The notes under the pieces: model-generated
Told to the model about the DNA's origin: nothing
Database searches by the model: none
Seen by the model: the letters and a program-made list of their open reading frames with translations, nothing else
Shown: piece by piece, positions 25,340-32,289 of the stretch
Position numbering within the stretch: position 1 is the first letter of the stretch
Layout of the letters: every line of letters begins with the position of its first letter
Translations under genes and position numbers: made by a program
Assembly (NCBI GenBank): GCA_963828385.1
Contig: CAWHEF010000002.1
Location: forward strand, 2,542,001 to 2,606,000
Origin: Bog-756 sp963828385
GTDB lineage: Bacteria; Actinomycetota; Acidimicrobiia; Acidimicrobiales; RAAP-2
Length of the DNA stretch: 64,000 nt
Reading direction: 5' to 3'

Positions 25340-26509
25340 TCATGACATGGCGGCGTAGGCCGCTTCCTGGAGGTCGCGGTGCACGTCGGTGAGCAGAGCC
25401 GTCTCGAACATACGTTGGGTCATGACGATGACGATCAGGTCACGGACCGGGTCGACGAGCCAGCTCGTCCCCAAGCCGCCGTCCCACCCGAAGGCGGCGG
25501 TCCTCGATCCCTCGATCGCCACGGCCTGGCAGAACCCCCATCCCCGACCATCAAGGATGGCGGCCGACCCCTCGAGCTGAGCCGGGGAGACCTGATTGGT
25601 CGACATCGACCTGACGGCGTCCGCCCGCAGCACCGGGGCACCACCTCGCAGCAGCATGCGACCGAAGGCGAGGAGGTCGTCAGCCGTCGAGACAAGTCCG
25701 GCGGCGCCGTCGGGGAAGTCGGGGCGGCGGCTCCACTTGCCCTCGGGAGGGTCCCAAACGGCAAGCCCGCCGGGACCCGACGAATAAGCCGTGGTCAGCC
25801 TGCCGGTCTCAGCCGTCCAGAACGCGGTGTCGGACATGGCCAGCGGCTCGAACAGCCTCGTCCGGAACACCTCCTCCAGTGGCTGGCCGGCGGCGCGGGC
25901 CAGGACGACACCGAGAACGCCAGCGCCGGTGTTGTACAGCCAACGGTCACCTGGCTGGGCCAGCAACGGCAACGACCCGAGCCGCTCGATCCACGTGTCC
26001 GGATCGGGAGGAACGGATGGATCAGGCGGTCCAAGCGTCGACAGCCCGCGATCGTCAGCGGCGGCCACGATCGGCCAGGGCTCAGGGGCCATGAACATCT
26101 CCACGGCCATGCCGAAGCCGAAGGTGAACGTGAGCAGGTCTCGGACCGTGATCGGCCGTCGAGCGGGAACGGTGTCGTCCAGAGGACCGTCCATCCGGAC
26201 GAGGACGCGCCTGCCGGCGAGCTCGGGCACGAGGCGGTCGACGGGCTCGTCGAGGTGGAGGCGACCTTCGTCCGCCAGGACGAGCGCAACCGCCCCGGTG
26301 ATGGGTTTGGTGGTCGACGAGATCCGAAACACTGAGTCGCGCCTCACCGGTGGACCACCGATGGTCAGAGAGCCCCTCTCGGCCACGTGGACCTCCTCGC
26401 CCCGCGCCACGAGGGCGACCAGTCCCGGCACCTTGTCGTCTCCGACATGCGAGGCCGCCACCCGGTCGAAGGCGGCGGTCCCCTTCTCTGTCAGCAGACC
26501 GGCGGCCAT
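25340..26509 (-). CDS. Serine hydrolase, class C beta-lactamase / PBP-like fold
   Basis: 389 residues. The SxxK nucleophile motif is in FRISSTTKPITGAVAL (SSTTK), the YxN motif is WLYNTGAGVLGVVLARAAG, and FGWDGGLGTSWLVDP matches the third [HW]xG motif. No signal peptide is visible, so a cytoplasmic esterase, transesterase or peptidase is more likely than a secreted beta-lactamase. Actinobacterial members often cleave small esters. ATG 26509 is chosen because the family-like MAAGLLTEKGTAAFDRV starts there; the frame is open further upstream without support. It is followed by the sigma gene in the same orientation. Confidence 0.88.
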   Translation of the reverse strand: MAAGLLTEKGTAAFDRVAASHVGDDKVPGLVALVARGEEVHVAERGSLTIGGPPVRRDSVFRISSTTKPITGAVALVLADEGRLHLDEPVDRLVPELAGRRVLVRMDGPLDDTVPARRPITVRDLLTFTFGFGMAVEMFMAPEPWPIVAAADDRGLSTLGPPDPSVPPDPDTWIERLGSLPLLAQPGDRWLYNTGAGVLGVVLARAAGQPLEEVFRTRLFEPLAMSDTAFWTAETGRLTTAYSSGPGGLAVWDPPEGKWSRRPDFPDGAAGLVSTADDLLAFGRMLLRGGAPVLRADAVRSMSTNQVSPAQLEGSAAILDGRGWGFCQAVAIEGSRTAAFGWDGGLGTSWLVDPVRDLIVIVMTQRMFETALLTDVHRDLQEAAYAAMS

Positions 26510-26620
26510 GGTGTCGCTCGGGCACGGAGCCCAGATTTCCGGCACATCACTGTTCAGACGGCAACGGCGCCGCCGAATCATCGCGGCGCACCGAGCGCCG
26601 CTTACGCGTTCGACTCTGCC

Positions 26621-27283
26621 TCACTGAAGGAGGCTGGCGACCACGTTGATGACCAGAGCGACGATCACCGCTCCATAGAGGTAGGAGAGCATGGCGTGGA
26701 CGAGTGCGATTCTCCGTATGGACTTGGTCGTCAGATTCGTGTCGGATACCTGAAACGTCATGCCGATGGTGAGAGCCAGGTAGGCGAAGTCGAGGTAGGT
26801 AGGGGGATCTTCCTCATTGAAGTCGATGCCCCCGACCGGGGGGACAAAGAAGGTCCGGGCGTAATGCAACGTGAACACCGTATGGACGAGCCCCCACGTA
26901 AGAGCAACGCTGAGAATTCCCAGCGCGATCAGATAGTCCTTCGCCCCTGGCGCCGCGTGTGCAGCTCTGATCAGGACCAATCCCACTGCCGCCAGCAGTG
27001 CGACTCCCGAAGAGAGCACGATGAGCTCGGACAGCCTTGCGCTCGTATCCTCTCTTCTCGCATGGGCCCGGCTTTCAGCGGCATCCAATCGGGAAACGGA
27101 GAGCCAGACCCAGGCGATCAGGGCAATGGCACCAGCATCCCAGCCGATAAGTATCGCCGCCTGCCACAGTGTGAGCAGGCCGGAGAGCACCCCGGCCACC
27201 ACGCCCAGAGAGGCCGCCACCGCCACGCGCACTCCGGCCCGTGGATTGCCCGGACGCCTGGATGTGACCATCTTCGAACCCAT
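26621..27283 (-). CDS. DUF1345 family membrane protein
   Basis: 220 residues, five hydrophobic segments (for example VAVAASLGVVAGVLSGLL, AILIGWDAGAIALIAWVWL, YLIALGILSVALTWGLVHTVFTLHYARTFF, LSYLYGAVIVALVINVVASLL). DUF1345 features: ILIGWDAG, WGLVHTVFTLHYAR and DFAYLALTIGMTFQVSDTNL. The function is unknown; it sits in the inner membrane. ATG 27283 is preceded by TACGAT ending six bases upstream, so a leaderless transcript is likely; GTG 27307 and ATG 27271 are alternatives. It is isolated from its neighbours. Confidence 0.9.
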   Translation of the reverse strand: MGSKMVTSRRPGNPRAGVRVAVAASLGVVAGVLSGLLTLWQAAILIGWDAGAIALIAWVWLSVSRLDAAESRAHARREDTSARLSELIVLSSGVALLAAVGLVLIRAAHAAPGAKDYLIALGILSVALTWGLVHTVFTLHYARTFFVPPVGGIDFNEEDPPTYLDFAYLALTIGMTFQVSDTNLTTKSIRRIALVHAMLSYLYGAVIVALVINVVASLLQ

Positions 27284-27511
27284 TGGCGAATCGTAGAACT
27301 CCAGCACGGGGTGGAGACCTACTCATCGCCGCGCAGAGCGATCCGGGGCGCGCACGGCGCTCGTGGTCCGTATCATCAGCACCCTCGGTGCGAGGTGCTC
27401 GTGCACACCCGTAGTGTTGACCGCACATCCTGGCGGGTGCCGGTGCTGCAGGGGCTCGCCGAGGAAGACAGTGCGAAAAAGGACGCTCGAGGAAGGAACG
27501 GAGGAGGGACG

Positions 27512-28039
27512 ATGATCGAACGGTTCCCCGTCGAGGAGGGCCACGTGCGCATCTTCGCCGAGGCCATCGGCGATGCCGACCCTGCCTACCGGGGCCCGTC
27601 CGGGTCCGATCGGCAGGGGACGCCGGGCGTGGCTCCTCCCACCTTCACCATGGCGAGCGCCCACTTCGACCCCGATTATCCGCTCAGGCCCAAGATCGGT
27701 GAGCCGTGGTTCGGATCGGGCTCCACCCCGTCCGGGGTCGAGGCTCGTCAAGGAGCAGCGCCGAACGAGAGCCAGGGCGGCGGTAGCGGAGGACCGGCAT
27801 CCGCTCCGGTGCTCCATGCGGAGCAGCATTTCGAGTTCGCGCGTCCGGTCTACGTCGGTGACGTGCTCCATGCCGAGACGAAGCAAGGCCGGACCTGGAC
27901 GAAGGAGGGTCGTTCGGGCACGCTCCACTTCGGCGAGTCGGTGACCGAGTTCTTCGACGAGCACGATCAACTGGTGGTGACGGCGCGCTCGGTCGGCGTT
28001 CGAACCGAGCTCGGCGCTTCGAAGGAGAAGGAATCGTGA
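27512..28039 (+). CDS. FAS1/MaoC-like dehydratase subunit (HadA-type)
   Basis: 175 residues. The N-terminal hotdog fold has MIERFPVEEGHVRIFAEAIGDADPAYR, then VAPPTFTMASAHFDPDYPLRP and the central HAEQHFEFARPVYVGDVLHAETKQGRTW. This matches the non-catalytic partner of (3R)-hydroxyacyl-thioester dehydratases. A Gly/Ser-rich insert of about 30 residues (TPSGVEARQGAAPNESQGGG..) interrupts the helix region. ATG 27512 has GGAGGAGGG upstream. The stop overlaps the next gene (GTGA). The two subunits would form a heterodimer acting in fatty-acid or related acyl-chain elongation, or in a beta-oxidation-like pathway. Confidence 0.87.
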   Translation: MIERFPVEEGHVRIFAEAIGDADPAYRGPSGSDRQGTPGVAPPTFTMASAHFDPDYPLRPKIGEPWFGSGSTPSGVEARQGAAPNESQGGGSGGPASAPVLHAEQHFEFARPVYVGDVLHAETKQGRTWTKEGRSGTLHFGESVTEFFDEHDQLVVTARSVGVRTELGASKEKES

Positions 28040-28470
28040 GTACAGACGTGACGGTTCCCAAGGTGGGAGATCACAGGGAAGAGGTCGTGGTCGAGAACCT
28101 GACCCGGACCCAGATCGTCCAGTACGCCGGGGCCTCGGGCGACTTCAACCCCATCCACACCGACCACGTCTTCGCCACCGAGGTCGCCGGGTTCCCCGGG
28201 GTGTTCGCCCACGGGATGCTGACCATGGCGATGACCGGCCGGCTGGTCACCGGGTGGTTCCCGCCCGGTGCCGTGCGTTCGCTCACCGCCAGGTTCCGCC
28301 AGCAGGTCTGGCCGGGCGACACCCTGACCTCCACGGCGACGGTCACGTCGGTCGACCAGGACGAGGACGGGGCGACGGTCGAGCTCGACCTGGCGACGGT
28401 GAACCAGGATGGCGCTCAGGTGCTGTCGGGCACGGCGTCGGTGCGGCTGAACGGTGCCGCCCCCGGCTGA
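28036..28470 (+). CDS. MaoC-domain (R)-hydroxyacyl dehydratase catalytic subunit (HadB-type)
   Basis: 144-residue hotdog protein. The hydratase-2 catalytic motif is YAGASGDFNPIHTDHVFA, with catalytic Asp and His, followed by GVFAHGMLTMAMTGRLV. It dehydrates (3R)-hydroxyacyl thioesters to trans-2-enoyl thioesters with the upstream HadA-type partner. The GTG start is within the partner's stop, so equal synthesis is expected. In mycolic-acid makers such pairs serve FAS-II; here there are no other FAS-II genes nearby, so the chain being processed is unknown. Confidence 0.92.
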   Translation: MSTDVTVPKVGDHREEVVVENLTRTQIVQYAGASGDFNPIHTDHVFATEVAGFPGVFAHGMLTMAMTGRLVTGWFPPGAVRSLTARFRQQVWPGDTLTSTATVTSVDQDEDGATVELDLATVNQDGAQVLSGTASVRLNGAAPG

Positions 28471-28514
28471 ACCGCAGGTACCCCGATGCCTGCCACCGGA
28501 CGGGCTGTGAGGCC

Positions 28515-28551
28515 GATCCCTGGGTCGGTTACATGATCGCCGTCAGGGATC
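28515..28551. terminator. Hairpin between convergent genes
   Basis: GATCCCTG and CAGGGATC form a perfect 8-bp stem with a 21-base loop, between hadB-type and aldo/keto reductase genes. It touches the reductase stop codon. There is no T-run, so termination is inferred from position. Confidence 0.45.
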
Positions 28552-29522
28552 TACCAGGCGTAGTGCTCGGGCGCCGTGCGATAGCCCGGAAAGATCTCGT
28601 CCAGCCGGTTCAGGGCTTCGGGGGCGAGGTGGACATCGAGCGACTTCACGGCGTCGTCGAGCTGACCGGCGGTACGCGGACCCGCGATCGGTGCGGTGAC
28701 CCCTTCCTGGTGCAGCAGCCAGGCGAGGGCGACGACAGCCGGTTCGATCCCGAGCTCACCACAGAAGTCCTCGTAGGCCGCGATGCGGTCATGGTGACGG
28801 GCGACGGCGTCGGCGGCGCGGCCCTCGATACGCCGACGGCCCGCGCCTTCGTTGCGCAGGACGCCGCCGAGCAGGCCGCCGCCCAGAGGGGACCAGGGGA
28901 TGACGCCGATGCCGAGCTCACGAGCGGCCGGGAGGACCTCGAGCTCGATGTGACGGGTGGCCAGGTTGTAGATGGACTGCTCCGACACAAGGCCCGTGAA
29001 ATGACGGGATTCGGCCGCCGCCTGGGCCCGGGTGAGATGCCAACCGGCGAAGTTGCTGCTGCCCACGTAGAGGACCTTGCCCTGGGCCACCGCCACTTCC
29101 ATCGCCTGGAAGATCTCCTCCCACGGGGTGCGCCGGTCGACGTGGTGGAATTGGTAGAGGTCGATGTGGTCAGTCTGCAGTCGGGCAAGGCTGGCATCGA
29201 GTGCTCGGCGGAGGCTGAGGGCGGACAGCTTTCCCTCGTTCGGCCACTCCCCCATGGCCCCGTAGACCTTGGTCGCCAGCACCGTCCGGTCGCGCCGTCC
29301 ACCACCCTGGACGAACCAGTTGCCGATGATCTCCTCGGTGGCGCCCGGACCGCGATCGCCCCCGTACCGGTTGGCAGTGTCGAAGAAGTTGATGCCCAGC
29401 TCGTGAGCCGAGTCCATGATGGCGTGGGCATCGGACTCGGGGGTGTAGTGCCCGAAGTTCATGGTGCCGAGACAGATCCGGCTGACCACGAGACCGGACC
29501 GGCCGAGGTGGGTGTAGTGCAT
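28551..29522 (-). CDS. Aldo/keto reductase
   Basis: 323 residues, TIM-barrel NADPH-dependent oxidoreductase. Catalytic set: Asp in FFDTANRYGG, Tyr in ANRYG, Lys in VLATKVYG, His in LYQFHHVD. NADPH-binding C-terminal motifs are IPWSPLGGGLLGG and IAGPRTAGQLDDAVKSLDV. It belongs to the YajO/Tas-like subgroup that reduces aldehydes and ketones; the substrate is unknown. ATG 29522 is chosen because MHYTHLGRSGLVVSRICLG is the family start and a GGGTGGGC stretch precedes it. Confidence 0.92.
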   Translation of the reverse strand: MHYTHLGRSGLVVSRICLGTMNFGHYTPESDAHAIMDSAHELGINFFDTANRYGGDRGPGATEEIIGNWFVQGGGRRDRTVLATKVYGAMGEWPNEGKLSALSLRRALDASLARLQTDHIDLYQFHHVDRRTPWEEIFQAMEVAVAQGKVLYVGSSNFAGWHLTRAQAAAESRHFTGLVSEQSIYNLATRHIELEVLPAARELGIGVIPWSPLGGGLLGGVLRNEGAGRRRIEGRAADAVARHHDRIAAYEDFCGELGIEPAVVALAWLLHQEGVTAPIAGPRTAGQLDDAVKSLDVHLAPEALNRLDEIFPGYRTAPEHYAW

Positions 29523-29663
29523 ACGCCCACCCTGCAGCACAACACCGGCCCTGTCCAGCGACTACGGGGCCGTCACGGTCGGCGACGTCGAGGGGCGCTG
29601 GACGCTGTCGCTGATGGCTGTCGCTGTCGGCTGCGAGATGCACCTGGCACAGATGCCTACCGA

Positions 29664-29669
29664 TAGCGT
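29664..29669 (+). promoter_or_regulatory. Leaderless -10 box before the DUF2277 gene
   Basis: TAGCGT ends seven bases before ATG 29677, and no ribosome-binding site is present. Confidence 0.45.
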
Positions 29670-29676
29670 GAACCGC

Positions 29677-29964
29677 ATGTGCCGCAACATCACCACCCTG
29701 AGGGGACTCGAGCCACCGGCGACTGTCGAGGAGGTGGAGGCCGCAGCCCGACAGTTCGTCCGGAAGGTCACCGGCATCCAGAAGACGTCAGCCGCCACCA
29801 CCGATGCCTTCGAGGAAGCGGTCCACGACATCACGGCCGTCACCACACGGTTGCTCGGCACCTTGCCAGCCAGGCGGGGACCATCGCCTACCCTCCCGCC
29901 GCTGCGCCGACCCGAGGTTCGGGCAAGGCTCGGCCTCGAGCCGAGCACGTTCGCCGCCAGCTAG
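29677..29964 (+). CDS. DUF2277 domain protein
   Basis: 95 residues. The start MCRNITTLRGLEPPATVEEVEAAARQFVRKVTG is the strongly conserved DUF2277 signature, followed by a helix (EEAVHDITAVTTRLLGTL). The family is small, soluble and uncharacterised, common in actinobacteria. The frame is open upstream but MCRN fixes the start. It is transcribed alone, converging on the carotenoid oxygenase gene. Confidence 0.9.
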   Translation: MCRNITTLRGLEPPATVEEVEAAARQFVRKVTGIQKTSAATTDAFEEAVHDITAVTTRLLGTLPARRGPSPTLPPLRRPEVRARLGLEPSTFAAS

Positions 29965-30051
29965 CTGCCTGGAGAGCCCGACCCTCTGGAGACGACGTGA
30001 GCGGTCTTCTCTGCCCGATTCGACGTTCCGGGATCGGATCGGCGGGTGGCC

Positions 30052-31416
30052 TCAACCCGGGGCGTGAACCTCGTCGGGTACCCAGTTGCCGTGGAAGCCG
30101 AACGGCACCCGTCGGGGAAGATGGACCACCGCCTGGGCGTCGCCGGTGAAGTCGCCGGCGTTGAGGACGAGGAGATCGCTTGCGTCGCGGTGGGCGTCGT
30201 ACACGAGCGAGAGCACCCAGCCGTCGTCCTCGGCCGATGCGGCATCTCGCGGCACGAAGACGGCCTCGGACGTTCCTCCGTCCTCCCCGACCGGCCGTAC
30301 CTCGCTCGAGCCCCGGTCGAAGTCGTGGCGGATGAGACAGCTCTCACCGGAGAGGAAGCCCCCCGTGTAGCCGAAGCGGTGCCGGAGCCCGACCAGTCGC
30401 TCGTCGATTCGCGGGTACTCCTGCCCGCGGTCGTCGAGGCGCTCCTCGGCGACGGCGGTTGCCCTCTCCCCGATCCGCCACCGCTCGAGGGTGGGAGAGC
30501 CCTCGTCCGGTCCCGACAGCTCGGTCGCGAACATGCGGGGGTGACGGATGACGTCGAGGACGACGTCATCGCCGTCGTCGTAGGCGTTGAGCGGATGGAA
30601 CACGTAGCAAGGCTCGACGTCGACCCATCGGATGGCCGCCGCACCATCCCGCCGGTCGAGCAATCCCACCCGGGGCCGGTAGTCGGGATCCCACCGGTAC
30701 GGGAACCCGGAGCCTCCGGCCGCCGCCTCCATGCTGAAGACGACGGGGAGGTCGTAGATCACGACATAGCGCTCGGTCAGGGACAGGTCGTGGATGCTCA
30801 CCGGCCCCCCGACCTCGACGTCGAGGCACTTGGTGACCAGTCCGTCGGTGCCGACGACGACGTAGCGGACGATGTTCCCCCATCCCCAGAAGTACGAGAT
30901 GGCGTGCAGCTCGCCGGTCTTCGGATCGCGCTTGGGATGGGCGCTGTAGCCGCCGGGGAGCGTCCCCGAGAAGTCGAACGGCCCGATGGTGTCGAGCTCG
31001 TAGGACAGCTCGTAGGGCAGTGCGCCCGCTTCCACGATGGCGAGGGTGCGGCCGGCGTGCCCGACGACGTTGGTGTTGGGAGCGAAGTCCATCTCGGCGT
31101 GGACGGGCCCGGGTCGCGGCTCCTCACCCAGCGCGGAGCTGACCGAGCTCGACCGAACCCATCGGTTGCGGTACCACTGGGCCCGTCCGCCGGCCAGCCG
31201 GATGCCGTGCACCATGCCGTCGCCGGTGAACCAGTGGTAGCCCGACGGCTCGGGCGCCTCCACGGGATTGGGTCCGTTCCGGAGGTAGCGGCCCTCCAGC
31301 TCGGTGGGGAGGGTTCCGGTCATCGGAAGGTCGACCGCGGTGACCTCTTCGGTCACCGGGCGGTAGTTGCCGGACAGGTAACGGTTCCCGAGCGACTGGA
31401 CGGGGATGGTGCTCAT
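30052..31416 (-). CDS. Carotenoid oxygenase (RPE65/CCD) family dioxygenase
   Basis: 454 residues, seven-bladed propeller with non-haem iron. The four iron-binding His lie in YSAHPKRD, VSIHDLSLT, VFHPLNAYD and GFHGNW near the C-terminus. The N-terminal GRYLRNGPNP and FTGDGMVHGIRL are family signatures. It cleaves double bonds in carotenoids, apocarotenoids or stilbene/lignin-type phenolics; sequence alone does not decide which. ATG 31416 has GAAGGAG upstream. It is divergent from a TetR gene with two operator copies between them, so induction by a substrate-related molecule is likely. Confidence 0.93.
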   Translation of the reverse strand: MSTIPVQSLGNRYLSGNYRPVTEEVTAVDLPMTGTLPTELEGRYLRNGPNPVEAPEPSGYHWFTGDGMVHGIRLAGGRAQWYRNRWVRSSSVSSALGEEPRPGPVHAEMDFAPNTNVVGHAGRTLAIVEAGALPYELSYELDTIGPFDFSGTLPGGYSAHPKRDPKTGELHAISYFWGWGNIVRYVVVGTDGLVTKCLDVEVGGPVSIHDLSLTERYVVIYDLPVVFSMEAAAGGSGFPYRWDPDYRPRVGLLDRRDGAAAIRWVDVEPCYVFHPLNAYDDGDDVVLDVIRHPRMFATELSGPDEGSPTLERWRIGERATAVAEERLDDRGQEYPRIDERLVGLRHRFGYTGGFLSGESCLIRHDFDRGSSEVRPVGEDGGTSEAVFVPRDAASAEDDGWVLSLVYDAHRDASDLLVLNAGDFTGDAQAVVHLPRRVPFGFHGNWVPDEVHAPG

Positions 31417-31465
31417 GGTGGCGGCTCCTTCGTGCCGACCCCGACCGCTTCGCCGAGCTCAGGCT

Positions 31466-31498
31466 ATAACGCTGTTATTGCCACCATAACGGTGTTGT
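31466..31498. promoter_or_regulatory. Two TetR-type operators 20 bp apart
   Basis: ATAAC-N3-GTTAT at 31466-31478 and ATAAC-N3-GTTGT at 31486-31498. Dyad centres are 20 bp apart, about two helical turns, so two dimers could bind on one DNA face. They lie in the gap between the carotenoid oxygenase and TetR genes. The last copy ends 6 bases before the tetR ATG. Confidence 0.7.
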
Positions 31499-31504
31499 GG
31501 AAGG

Positions 31505-32173
31505 ATGTCAACGGTGGATCGCGCAGCCGACGTCAGCTCGAGCGCACGTTTCGACCCGGAGCCCCGATCGGTCCAGGAGGCCCTGGTCGCAGCGGCGGCC
31601 CGCATCATCGCCACCGAAGGGCCGGAACGATTGAGCATCCGGCGCCTTGCCGCCGCGGTGGGGACGTCCACCATGGCCGTCTACACCTGGTACGGCGGCA
31701 AGGCCAACCTGGTGCGGGCTGTCTTCCGCGAGGCGTTCGACGGCTTCCGGGTCGAGTTGCTCGCCACTCCCACGACGTCGGATGCGCTCGGTGATCTCGT
31801 CGGTCTCGGCTGGGCCTATCGGCACTACGCCCTGGCGAACCCGAGCCTCTACACCGTGATGTTCGGTCGCGACGAGACCCTGTTCGAGCCCGGGCCCGAT
31901 GACCTGGCCCTTGCCGTCTCCACCTTCGACCTGCTGGTGGCGGCGGTCAGCGACTGCATCGAGGCGGGGATCCTCGCCGGGGACGTCGGGTCTTCCGCCT
32001 GGCAGCTGTGGGCGGCCGTGCACGGGGCTGTCTCCCTCGAGCTGATCGGCCACGTGCCGGGTTCGCAGGAGACCGGGGAAGAGGCCTACCGCCGGCTGCT
32101 CGCCACCATGCTCATCGGCCTCGGGGCGGACCGCGACGCCGTCGCCGGCTTGGACCTCGGCCCACCCCATTGA
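31505..32173 (+). CDS. TetR-family regulator, likely repressor of the carotenoid oxygenase gene
   Basis: 222 residues. The HTH is VQEALVAAAARIIATEGPERLSIRRLAAAVGTSTMAVYTWYGGKANLV, with TSTMAVYTWY as recognition helix, followed by a WHG-type C-terminal domain (GWAYRHYALANPSLYTVMF). ATG 31505 sits directly after GGAAGG, too close to serve it; GTG 31514 has better spacing (9 bases). The operators just upstream suggest autoregulation and control of the divergent oxygenase. Confidence 0.9.
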   Translation: MSTVDRAADVSSSARFDPEPRSVQEALVAAAARIIATEGPERLSIRRLAAAVGTSTMAVYTWYGGKANLVRAVFREAFDGFRVELLATPTTSDALGDLVGLGWAYRHYALANPSLYTVMFGRDETLFEPGPDDLALAVSTFDLLVAAVSDCIEAGILAGDVGSSAWQLWAAVHGAVSLELIGHVPGSQETGEEAYRRLLATMLIGLGADRDAVAGLDLGPPH

Positions 32174-32198
32174 GGCGTTGTCACGCGACATCCGGCCG

Positions 32199-32289
32199 GA
32201 TCGGCCGTCACCACCGGCTCACCCCGCCCGATCGGCCATCACCACCGGCTCACCCCGCCCGATCGGCCATCACCACCGGCTCGGGCGCC
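32199..32289. repeat. 31-bp tandem repeat covering the MMPL stop codon
   Basis: Copies start at 32199, 32230 and 32261 (the third is partial). Each begins GATCGGCC and ends CACCCCGCCC; copies differ by one base. The MMPL stop codon (32250-32252) lies in copy 2. The repeat fills the gap between convergent tetR and mmpL genes. Confidence 0.85.
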
